From Lachnospiraceae bacterium C1.1 (GTDB lineage: Bacteria > Bacillota > Clostridia > Lachnospirales > Lachnospiraceae), in the NCBI GenBank assembly GCA_030434875.1, contig JAUISW010000001.1, positions 310,001 through 374,000 on the forward strand: a DNA stretch of 64,000 bases, read 5' to 3'. Positions 24,700 to 31,713 of the stretch are shown one piece after another. Within the stretch, counting starts at the first letter, position 1. Every line of letters starts with the position of its first letter. The position numbers and the translations under genes are program-made. The notes below the pieces were generated by a model, which was given only the letters and a program-made list of their open reading frames with translations, made no database searches and was not told the DNA's origin.

Positions 24700-27261
24700 A
24701 TGGAACAATATAAAATAACGGGTATGAGCTGTGCAGCGTGCAGCGCCAGAATTGAGAAGGCTGTTTCAAATCTTCCCGGGGTGAGAGGATGCTCTGTGAG
24801 TCTGCTTACTAATTCTATGGGGGTTGAAGGTACGGCAGATGAGAAGCAGATAATAGATGCAGTTACGAAAGCAGGATATGGTGCAGAAAAAAAAGGTGCA
24901 GATTCAGCAGCCAGTGAAAAAAATAAAGACGAGGATGAACTTAAGGATACGGAAACGCCGGTATTAAAAAACAGACTTATCAGATCAGTGATCGTTCTTC
25001 TCGTATTGATGTATTTTTCAATGGGGCATAACATGCTGGGATTTCCTGTTCCGAAAGTATTTGAGAATCCGGCTGCTTTGGCAATTGTTGAAATGCTTCT
25101 GGCAATAATTGTAATGTATATTAATAAAAAGTTCTTTATTGGTGGATTTAAGTCACTTTTTGGGTTCTCTCCTAATATGGATGCTCTTGTGGCGCTGGGA
25201 TCCGGGGCATCATTCGGATATAGCCTTGTGGAACTTTTTGCCATGGTATATGCAATGGGTGAGGGTGATCATGAATTGGTCATGAAATACTCAATGAATC
25301 TGTATTTTGAGACCGCGGCTATGATACCTACTCTTATCACAGTTGGAAAACTTCTAGAGGCTATTAGTAAGGGCAAGACAACGGACGCATTAAAAAGCCT
25401 GATGAAGTTGAGACCTTCTACGGCTGTTGTGGAACGAGATGGAATTGAAACTGAAATTTCAATAGAAGATGTAAAAGTAGGAGATATTTTTATCGTAAGA
25501 CCCGGTGAAAATATACCGGTAGATGGTATCGTAATAGAGGGAAACAGCGCGGTAAATGAATCTGCACTTACCGGTGAAAGCATTCCTGTGGAAAAAGAAG
25601 CGGGAATGAGGGTCTCTGCGGCAACAAATAATAGCTCAGGTTTCTTAAAATGCAGAGCAGAAAGAGTAGGAGAAGATACGACTCTATCTCAGATAATAAG
25701 AATGGTAAGTGAAGCTGCTGCTACAAAGGCTCCAATTGCAAGAATAGCGGATAAAGTTGCCGGTATTTTTGTGCCTGCAGTAATTCTGATTGCAGTTATA
25801 ACTTTTGTTGTATGGCTTTTGCTTGGCCAGACAACAAGTTTTGCAATCTCGAGAGCTATTTCAGTGCTTGTTATCAGCTGTCCATGCGCACTAGGACTTG
25901 CAACACCTGTTGCAATAATGGTTGGAAATGGCGTAGGCGCAAAGAATGGTATACTTTTTAAGACTTCAGCTTCACTTGAAAGTTGTGGAAAGCTTGAGAA
26001 TATTGCACTTGATAAGACCGGAACGATCACTCTGGGTGAACCTAAAGTTACAGATATAATCAATGCAGAGGGGGTTGATAAAGCTTATCTTTTATCTGCA
26101 GCTGCCGGTTTGGAGGCAAAAAGTGAACATCCTTTATCAAAGGCCGTTATCAATTATGCTGAGGAAAATTCGATCATAGGATTTGAAGTGAGTGAATTTC
26201 AGAATATTCCAGGCAAAGGTCTTAAGGCAAAAAATGAAAAGGGAACGATATCCGGCGGAAATATTAAAATGCCCGAGATAAGCCGCTTTATAGACAAAAA
26301 AATGGAGGAAGTCTCGGAAAGGCTGGCAGGAGAAGGAAAAACACCTCTTATATTTGCAGAGAATAGCAGGCTTCTGGGAATAATAGCTGTTGCAGATGTT
26401 ATAAGAGAAGAGAGCCCGGAGGCAATCAGGGAGCTTAAAGATCTTGGGCTTAAAGTAGTTATGCTGACAGGAGATAATGCAAAAACAGCAGCTGCTATAG
26501 GAACAAATGCAGGAGTAGATAATATTGTGGCAGGTGTTCTTCCGGATGGTAAGGCTGAGGTGATAAGTTCGATGAAATCAGTTGGAAGAACAGCTATGAC
26601 AGGAGATGGAATAAATGATGCGCCTGCTCTTACTTCAGCGGATATTGGAATAGCTATAGGAGCTGGGACTGATGTTGCAATAGATAGTGCAGATCTGGTA
26701 GTCATGAATTCCAGTCTTAAGGATGTCTCTGCAGCAATAAGACTTAGTCGTGCAGTTATCAGAAATATTCATGAGAACCTTTTCTGGGCATTCTTTTACA
26801 ATATTATATGTATACCGTTGGCAGCGGGATGTTATAGCTCTATAACAGGCTGGACAATGAATCCGATGATCGGAGCTGCGGCAATGAGTTTATCGAGTTT
26901 TACAGTATGTATGAATGCATTAAGACTTAATCTTGTAAAAATACATGATAGCTCAAAAGATAAAAAAATTAAGAGAAAGTCAGATGCTGCAAAGCTTGAT
27001 AGGATTATAGATGATATCAATAAAAAAATCATAACGATGGAGGAAAAACAAATGACAAAGACAATGAACATTGAGGGAATGATGTGCGGGCACTGTGAAG
27101 CATCAGTAAAAAAAGCGCTTGAATCAGTTGATGGTGTAACATCTGCTGAGGTAAGTCACGAGAAGGGTACAGCCGTAATAACACTTTCAAATGAGGTAGA
27201 TGATGCAGTTCTAACAAAAGCAGTGGAAGATAAAGACTATAAAGTGCTTACTATAAATTGA
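24700..27261 (+). CDS. copA: Copper-exporting P1B-type ATPase with N- and C-terminal heavy-metal domains
   Basis: This 853-aa membrane ATPase exports Cu(I). Domains in order: HMA1 with M-S-C-A-A-C (residues 9-14); eight membrane helices from about 85; actuator T-G-E-S at about 290; the metal-binding C-P-C (about 394-396); the phosphorylation motif D-K-T-G-T (about 437); the HP motif S-E-H-P-L; G-D-G-I-N-D; and, unusually, a second HMA at the C-terminus (residues 785-853) with M-M-C-G-H-C. The hinge before HMA2 is a charged linker. The CsoR-type operator at its promoter fits copper induction. The C-terminal HMA can also be made alone from an internal start. Confidence 0.95.
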   Translation: MEQYKITGMSCAACSARIEKAVSNLPGVRGCSVSLLTNSMGVEGTADEKQIIDAVTKAGYGAEKKGADSAASEKNKDEDELKDTETPVLKNRLIRSVIVLLVLMYFSMGHNMLGFPVPKVFENPAALAIVEMLLAIIVMYINKKFFIGGFKSLFGFSPNMDALVALGSGASFGYSLVELFAMVYAMGEGDHELVMKYSMNLYFETAAMIPTLITVGKLLEAISKGKTTDALKSLMKLRPSTAVVERDGIETEISIEDVKVGDIFIVRPGENIPVDGIVIEGNSAVNESALTGESIPVEKEAGMRVSAATNNSSGFLKCRAERVGEDTTLSQIIRMVSEAAATKAPIARIADKVAGIFVPAVILIAVITFVVWLLLGQTTSFAISRAISVLVISCPCALGLATPVAIMVGNGVGAKNGILFKTSASLESCGKLENIALDKTGTITLGEPKVTDIINAEGVDKAYLLSAAAGLEAKSEHPLSKAVINYAEENSIIGFEVSEFQNIPGKGLKAKNEKGTISGGNIKMPEISRFIDKKMEEVSERLAGEGKTPLIFAENSRLLGIIAVADVIREESPEAIRELKDLGLKVVMLTGDNAKTAAAIGTNAGVDNIVAGVLPDGKAEVISSMKSVGRTAMTGDGINDAPALTSADIGIAIGAGTDVAIDSADLVVMNSSLKDVSAAIRLSRAVIRNIHENLFWAFFYNIICIPLAAGCYSSITGWTMNPMIGAAAMSLSSFTVCMNALRLNLVKIHDSSKDKKIKRKSDAAKLDRIIDDINKKIITMEEKQMTKTMNIEGMMCGHCEASVKKALESVDGVTSAEVSHEKGTAVITLSNEVDDAVLTKAVEDKDYKVLTIN
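27052..27261 (+). CDS. copZ: CopZ-like copper chaperone from an internal in-frame start in copA (candidate)
   Basis: The last 69 codons of copA start with ATG at 27052, which is preceded 8 nt upstream by a TGGAGGA SD (27038-27044). The product would be a full, free-standing Cop[16 protein letters not shown], then the ferredoxin-like fold to the copA stop. Free CopZ carries Cu(I) to the ATPase. In other Firmicutes copZ is a separate gene after copA; here the frames are joined. A strong SD within a coding region immediately before a domain boundary is hard to explain otherwise. Not experimentally shown. Confidence 0.55.
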   Translation: MTKTMNIEGMMCGHCEASVKKALESVDGVTSAEVSHEKGTAVITLSNEVDDAVLTKAVEDKDYKVLTIN

Positions 27262-27279
27262 ATTGAGTAGTTAAATATA

Positions 27280-27317
27280 AAAAAGAATCCGGCAAATGAT
27301 TACCGGATTCTTTTTTT
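27280..27317. terminator. Bidirectional terminator between copA and the anti-sigma genes
   Basis: AAAAAGAATCCGG / CCGGATTCTTTTT (13-bp perfect stem, 10-nt loop) has A-run and T-run on its two sides, so it can serve both converging units. It overlaps the stop codon of the minus-strand gene. Confidence 0.92.
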
Positions 27318-27726
27318 ACCAGAATTTTTTCATTTTGAAAATATTTTGATTGTTCTTATATTCGTATGAAACTTCGTCCATACTTTTTTTGACCATGAAA
27401 ATACCAAGACCACCGATCTGTCGCTCTGCAACAGAAAGCGTAATATCAGGATCCGGCTTTTCAAGCGGGTTATACGGAACGCCGGAGTCTGTAAGTGTAA
27501 CAATGACACCATTTTTATTATCTGATGATTCGATCTCAATGCATACATCACCCTTTTCAGGACTATATGCATAATTAGCTACATTAATAAACATTTCTTC
27601 TAAAGCTACGTCCAATTGCATTTGAGGTTTCGGAGGACAGTTATTTTCTTCAAGGAAGGAGTCCAAAAAAGCAAGTACGTCATCAAGTTTTTCCACCTCG
27701 GCAATCGTAGTCAGTTTTTTTGCCAT
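27316..27726 (-). CDS. RsbW/SpoIIAB-type ATP-binding anti-sigma factor or STAS kinase
   Basis: This HATPase_c_2 protein (136 aa) has the N box A-L-E-E-M-F-I-N-V-A-N-Y-A-Y, the G1 D-S-G-V-P-Y-N-P and the G2 G-G-L-G-I-F-M-V motifs of GHKL kinases. Family members bind a sigma factor or another target and phosphorylate a STAS antagonist on Ser/Thr. I start at ATG 27726 with GAGG 9 nt upstream; a GTG at 27741 would add five residues. It lies just after the STAS gene in the same unit. The target is not identifiable from sequence. Confidence 0.88.
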   Translation of the reverse strand: MAKKLTTIAEVEKLDDVLAFLDSFLEENNCPPKPQMQLDVALEEMFINVANYAYSPEKGDVCIEIESSDNKNGVIVTLTDSGVPYNPLEKPDPDITLSVAERQIGGLGIFMVKKSMDEVSYEYKNNQNIFKMKKFW

Positions 27727-27743
27727 GCCTTCCAACCTCACAA

Positions 27744-28040
27744 TTACTCGATAGTTAAAATATCTGAGAAACCTGTAACATCAAAAATGTCTTTAATTGT
27801 TTCATTGACGTTTGTGATTTTCATAGACCCTTGCTTATTCATTGTTTTCTGACAACTTAAAAGTACTCGGAGTCCTGCTGAAGAAATATACTCAAGTGCT
27901 GAAAAATCAAACACGAGATTGGTTAAATCTCCAAGAACTTCTTTAAGACTGGATTCAAGCTCAGGAGCTGTTGTTGTATCAAGTCTTCCACTAAGTGAAA
28001 CGGTTAAGTTGCTGCCGTCCTGTGTTTTTTTAATATCCAT
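27744..28040 (-). CDS. STAS-domain anti-sigma factor antagonist (RsbV/SpoIIAA-like)
   Basis: This 98-aa protein has the STAS pattern: S-G-R-L-D-T-T-T-A-P-E-L-E near residue 17 and the phospho-site region D-F-S-A-L-E-Y-I-S-S-A-G-L-R-V-L-L at about 45-61 with the target Ser in Y-I-S-S-A-G. Unphosphorylated it binds the kinase and frees the sigma factor; a PP2C phosphatase resets it. GGAGG lies 6-10 nt ahead of its ATG on the minus strand. A membrane SpoIIE phosphatase that could act on it is encoded at 34617-36263. Confidence 0.9.
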   Translation of the reverse strand: MDIKKTQDGSNLTVSLSGRLDTTTAPELESSLKEVLGDLTNLVFDFSALEYISSAGLRVLLSCQKTMNKQGSMKITNVNETIKDIFDVTGFSDILTIE

Positions 28041-28382
28041 AATAAACCTCCAAATTAATTATAATGTTTTTACTGTATAGGAATTAGAATAAACAGTAAA
28101 TATGCTGCAAAGTATCCAGCACGATATTTGAAATAATTACGATTTGGGTATTAATTCCTTTCTTTTTGCCTTTTCCCCATTCAAATTATACATTAAGCTT
28201 AAAATTACTTCAATAATTCTTTGGAATGCTCGTAAAAGAATACAAATTGTATTAAAGAAGTTTGTTGCAATTTAAATTGCGTATTGACTGAATTGTGACT
28301 AGAGGAAGAGAGATTTACATTACTATAAGAAAGTTTTTTTGCAGAAAGAATTTGTTTTTGTGAAATTTTAATCAATATTTCA
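28041..28382. other. AT-rich intergenic region between the divergent STAS and NifU-like genes
   Basis: No gene is visible. It contains the STAS gene leader at the left and a perfect 14-bp palindrome GCAATTTAAATTGC at 28267-28280. I could not set a convincing promoter for the minus-strand unit; a TATAAT on the minus strand at 28057-28062 lies too close to the SD to give a normal leader. Confidence 0.4.
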
Positions 28383-28411
28383 TTGTAAAATTTTTTATCT
28401 TAATGTATATT
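28383..28411 (+). promoter_or_regulatory. SigmaA promoter for the NifU-like/GGGtGRT operon
   Basis: TTGTAA (28383-28388), 17-nt spacer, TATATT (28406-28411). Transcription would start near 28418 and yield a leader of about 147 nt. Confidence 0.6.
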
Positions 28412-28438
28412 ATTAACGGTAGAGTGAATTTTATATAG

Positions 28439-28535
28439 AACACAGTCTGCCGTTTTCAACTACGGCGTGTTTTATAACTATTCGTACTCGTGCAAGTTTA
28501 GCTGTATGGTTATGGCTCACAGAACCGTAACAGCT
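28439..28535 (+). ncRNA. Structured 5' leader (two hairpins), candidate riboswitch or cis-regulator
   Basis: Hairpin 1 (28439-28471) pairs AACAC with GTGTT and GCCGT with ACGGC across an internal bulge. Hairpin 2 (28500-28535) pairs AGCTGT with ACAGCT and GGTT with AACC around TATGGCTCACAG. Both lie between the promoter and the SD GGAAAGGAG. I do not recognise a known riboswitch class. No terminator hairpin is seen, so if it acts it would act on translation or decay. Confidence 0.5.
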
Positions 28536-28564
28536 TCTTATTTGCTGGAAAGGAGAAATTAAAA

Positions 28565-29257
28565 ATGATCTATTCAACAGAAGTCAAGAACATGTGCCCC
28601 ATCGGACAGGGCGTACATCACGGTGCCGCACCGATCCCGGAGGAGGCAAAGTGGGTTAAGTCAAAGGAGATTAAGGATATCTCCGGTTATACTCACGGCA
28701 TAGGCTGGTGTGCTCCTCAGCAGGGAACCTGTAAGCTTTCCCTTAACGTAAAGGATGGCATCATTCAAGAGGCACTTGTTGAGACTATTGGTTGTTCAGG
28801 TATGACCCACTCAGCAGCTATGGCAGCTGAAATCCTTCCGGGTCTTACACTTCTTGAGGCTCTTAACACAGACCTTGTTTGTGACGCAATCAACACTGCT
28901 ATGAGAGAGCTTTTCCTTCAGATCGTATACGGAAGAACCCAGAGCGCATTCTCAGAGGATGGTCTCCAGATCGGTGCCGGACTCGAGGATCTTGGTAAGG
29001 GTCACAGATCTATGATCGGTACAACTTACGGTACTCTTGAAAAGGGTCCCAGATATCTGGAACTTACAGATGGTTACATTACAGACCTCGCATTAGATGA
29101 AAATGATGAGATCATCGGTTACAAGTATGTAAACTTTGGTAAGATGATGGACTTCATCAAGAACGGTGACGATGCTGCAGAGGCTTTAAAGAAGGCTTCA
29201 GGCCAGTATGGTCGTGTTGCTGACGCTGTTAAATTCGTCGATCCACGTAAAGAGTAA
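28565..29257 (+). CDS. NifU-like iron-sulfur scaffold protein, partner of GGGtGRT
   Basis: The 230-aa protein has three conserved Cys in a scaffold-like setting: G-W-C-A-P-Q-Q-G-T-C-K-L near residues 48-59 and E-T-I-G-C-S-G-M-T-H at about 78-87, similar to NifU_N/SufU-type proteins. It lacks a zinc-finger insertion. It is followed 17 nt later by the GGGtGRT gene; the pair recurs in anaerobic Firmicutes and spirochaetes by my recollection, and its role is unknown, presumably metal-cluster or redox chemistry. Codon use is highly biased, suggesting strong expression. SD GGAAAGGAG is 8 nt ahead. Confidence 0.75.
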   Translation: MIYSTEVKNMCPIGQGVHHGAAPIPEEAKWVKSKEIKDISGYTHGIGWCAPQQGTCKLSLNVKDGIIQEALVETIGCSGMTHSAAMAAEILPGLTLLEALNTDLVCDAINTAMRELFLQIVYGRTQSAFSEDGLQIGAGLEDLGKGHRSMIGTTYGTLEKGPRYLELTDGYITDLALDENDEIIGYKYVNFGKMMDFIKNGDDAAEALKKASGQYGRVADAVKFVDPRKE

Positions 29258-29274
29258 TTTAGGAGGAAAAGTAA

Positions 29275-30294
29275 ATGGAACTGTTTGAATCATACGAAAG
29301 AAGAGAGAAGCAGATTCTCGCAAAGCTTAATGAATATGGTATCAGCTCGATCAAAGAAGCTGAGGAGATTACAAAAAACGCAGGACTGGATGTTTATCAC
29401 CTTATCGAGAATATTCAACCTATCTGCTTTGAGAATGCTAAGTGGGCTTACACAGTAGGTGCTGCTATCGCTATCAAGAAGAACTGCCGCAAGGCATCAG
29501 AGGCAGCTGCAGCAATCGGTGAGGGACTTCAGTCTTTCTGTATCCCTGGTTCAGTTGCTGACAGACGTAAGGTTGGTCTTGGCCATGGTAACCTTGGTAA
29601 GATGCTTCTTGAAGAAGATACAGAGTGTTTCGCATTCCTTGCAGGTCATGAGTCATTTGCAGCTGCTGAGGGTGCTATCGGTATCGCTGAGAAGGCTAAC
29701 AAAGTTCGTCAGAAGCCTCTTCGTGTTATCCTTAATGGTCTTGGAAAAGATGCAGCTCAGATCATTTCACGTATAAATGGTTTTACTTATGTTGAAACTG
29801 AGTATGACTATTTCACAGGTGAACTTAAAGAGAGTTTCAGAAAGTGCTATTCTAAGGATGATAAGAGCCCTAGAGCACTTGTAAACTGCTATGGTGCTAA
29901 CGATGTTCAGGAAGGTGTTGCAATCATGTGGCATGAGAACGTTGATGTTTCCATCACCGGTAACTCAACCAACCCGACAAGATTCCAGCATCCTGTTGCA
30001 GGTACATATAAGAAAGAGCGTATCGAAGCTGGCAAGAAGTACTTCTCAGTTGCTTCAGGCGGTGGTACAGGACGTACACTTCATCCTGATAACATGGCTG
30101 CAGGTCCTGCAAGCTATGGTATGACAGATACTCTTGGCCGTATGCACTCAGATGCTCAGTTTGCAGGTTCTTCTTCAGTTCCGGCACACGTTGAAATGAT
30201 GGGTCTTATCGGTGCAGGTAACAACCCGATGGTAGGTATGACAGTATCAACTGCTGTTTCTATCGAGGAAGCAGCGAAGGCAGGCAAGTTCTAA
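29275..30294 (+). CDS. GGGtGRT protein (uncharacterised family)
   Basis: The family name motif G-G-G-T-G-R-T is seen at about residues 262-268, preceded by S-V-A-S. Other conserved stretches are C-F-E-N-A-K-W-A-Y-T-V-G-A-A near residue 51 and G-L-G-H-G-N-L-G-K at about 102-110. The glycine-rich loop suggests a phosphate or nucleotide site, but no activity is known. At 339 aa it is full length. It is cotranscribed with the NifU-like gene and ends before a terminator. Codon use is like that of ribosomal genes. Confidence 0.85.
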   Translation: MELFESYERREKQILAKLNEYGISSIKEAEEITKNAGLDVYHLIENIQPICFENAKWAYTVGAAIAIKKNCRKASEAAAAIGEGLQSFCIPGSVADRRKVGLGHGNLGKMLLEEDTECFAFLAGHESFAAAEGAIGIAEKANKVRQKPLRVILNGLGKDAAQIISRINGFTYVETEYDYFTGELKESFRKCYSKDDKSPRALVNCYGANDVQEGVAIMWHENVDVSITGNSTNPTRFQHPVAGTYKKERIEAGKKYFSVASGGGTGRTLHPDNMAAGPASYGMTDTLGRMHSDAQFAGSSSVPAHVEMMGLIGAGNNPMVGMTVSTAVSIEEAAKAGKF

Positions 30295-30318
30295 AGAAAA
30301 ATCAATAAAAAGATAAAG

Positions 30319-30355
30319 AAATACCGCAGTCCTCACGGATTGCGGTATTTTTTTT
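30319..30355 (+). terminator. Intrinsic terminator after the GGGtGRT gene
   Basis: AAATACCGCA / TGCGGTATTT, a perfect 10-bp stem with a 12-nt loop, runs into T8. Confidence 0.92.
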
Positions 30356-30357
30356 CC

Positions 30358-30432
30358 AACGGCTTTTTTGTAGATGTTGCTCAGGGTGATGGCGAATGGA
30401 ATATGATCCGTATGAACGTGGATGATAAATAA
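30358..30432 (+). pseudogene. Possible 3' remnant of a lost gene
   Basis: Right after the terminator, one frame reads 24 codons ending in TAA with a protein-like composition (N-G-F-F-V-D-V-A-Q-G-D-G-E-W-N-M-I-R-M-N-V-D-D-K). It has no start codon, no SD and no upstream partner. It may be the tail of a deleted gene; it could also be chance. Confidence 0.35.
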
Positions 30433-30478
30433 AGAGATTTATTTTTATTCTGTACTTTGCAAAAAACATAGATGAAAT

Positions 30479-30508
30479 TTGTTCTTTTTAAAAGATATCT
30501 AGTATAAA
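30479..30508 (+). promoter_or_regulatory. Possible sigmaA promoter of the phosphatase operon
   Basis: TTGTTC (30479-30484), 18-nt spacer and TATAAA (30503-30508), about 80 nt before the first gene. The -35 is weak. No sigma28 or other alternative box stands out. Confidence 0.4.
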
Positions 30509-30591
30509 ATATAGTTAAATAATTTGTATTCATAAGGTTTGTATCACATCTATATCTATGAATCTAATATATAAGGGGTAATGAGGAGATA

Positions 30592-31713
30592 ATGGTTACA
30601 ACTATAAGAAAAATCTGTAAAGAAAATGCTATAAATATTGCAGATACCTATTTTGAAAAGAGTGATCCGGAGGTGGCTGATTTTGTTATCGTTTCCGGAG
30701 ATAATTATTCATTTAAGGATAATGACGGAGAAAAAAAGAGTCTGTTCTATAAAAATACAGTTGAAATACTGGATTTTCCAAATCTGTGTAAAAAAATTCC
30801 ACAACTATCAAATGTCGAGTATATGATAAGAGACCGGCTTCCGTATTTTACGGCTGGCCTTGATAAGCTTAAGAATGCCATTGAAAGCGGGAAAAAAGTG
30901 GCTGTAGAGGGTGGTCCGTGTCTTTTTGGAACAGAAGAAGTTAAGGTTGAAATTGTCCATAAAGACGGAAAGTCATATTTTTTTGATTACAATACGGGCA
31001 AGGCATATCTTGAACATGGTGAATTATCTGAAAATGTCAACTTCGCAGAGAATATCAGAGGATCTGTTTCAGATATAAAGGCTATTCATTTTCAGAATAA
31101 CAAAACAGGTCTGACGTCGCAGGAATATTATTTCATAAAATATCCTTATGAGATGGCAAAGGCATTGGGTGGACCTTTGGTTATTCCTATCCCCGATATA
31201 TCATATGTGAAATACTTAGATGCTGTAGTAGCGGATCTGAGTCCGAATATAAGGGAAGCAGCGCTGGACGAGTTTTTGAATGTTGAGTATGAGATAACAG
31301 ATCTATATCTTGAATTGATCGAACAGATGAGAAAGCTTCATCCGGAAGTCAGCTGCGAGGTTGTACATGCAAGGGACAAAGATCTTGTAGAAAAATATTA
31401 CAATGCCAGAGAGCCTTTTATAGAGAGGAGTAGAGTTATCAGAAAACTCACCGGACTCCCGGACAGGCTCGAATCTATAAAAGATTACGTGTCAATGCCG
31501 GCACTTCCGTATTATTTGTACGGAATAAGCGATATAGTGGAAATTGACAGTATGGATGAAACGGATTCATACAGAAAGTGCTGCTTTGCACATAAAGGAA
31601 CTATTAATCTTTCCTGCATTTTATTTCCGGAGCTTCTTTCTAAAGATAAGGTGCATACTGTTTTTGAGTCTGCACGAAAGATAAAGGAGTATGGCAGATA
31701 TGAAATCAGTTGA
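30592..31713 (+). CDS. Uncharacterised soluble protein, first gene of the phosphatase/MFS-hybrid operon
   Basis: I do not recognise this 373-aa protein. It has no signal peptide or membrane helix and is rich in Tyr, Lys and Glu, so it is probably cytosolic. Notable stretches are K-V-A-V-E-G-G-P-C-L-F-G-T-E near residue 102, a G-G-P-L-V-I-P-I-P-D-I segment at about 200 and a C-terminal K-C-C-F-A-H-K-G-T-I-N-L-S-C with four Cys/His that could bind metal. The 3' end overlaps the next gene by about 23 nt, so the products are probably made together. A regulator, enzyme or adaptor for the sensor are all possible. Confidence 0.7.
   Translation: MVTTIRKICKENAINIADTYFEKSDPEVADFVIVSGDNYSFKDNDGEKKSLFYKNTVEILDFPNLCKKIPQLSNVEYMIRDRLPYFTAGLDKLKNAIESGKKVAVEGGPCLFGTEEVKVEIVHKDGKSYFFDYNTGKAYLEHGELSENVNFAENIRGSVSDIKAIHFQNNKTGLTSQEYYFIKYPYEMAKALGGPLVIPIPDISYVKYLDAVVADLSPNIREAALDEFLNVEYEITDLYLELIEQMRKLHPEVSCEVVHARDKDLVEKYYNAREPFIERSRVIRKLTGLPDRLESIKDYVSMPALPYYLYGISDIVEIDSMDETDSYRKCCFAHKGTINLSCILFPELLSKDKVHTVFESARKIKEYGRYEIS

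Noticed and set aside
24621..25244. Long minus-strand frame (207 aa) opposite copA
   Set aside because: It overlaps the copA promoter and N-terminus, has Ser/Pro/Ile-rich shadow composition and no SD; copA is certain.
26199..26705. Minus-strand frame (168 aa) opposite copA
   Set aside because: Shadow of a strongly coding ATPase segment; no recognisable protein features.
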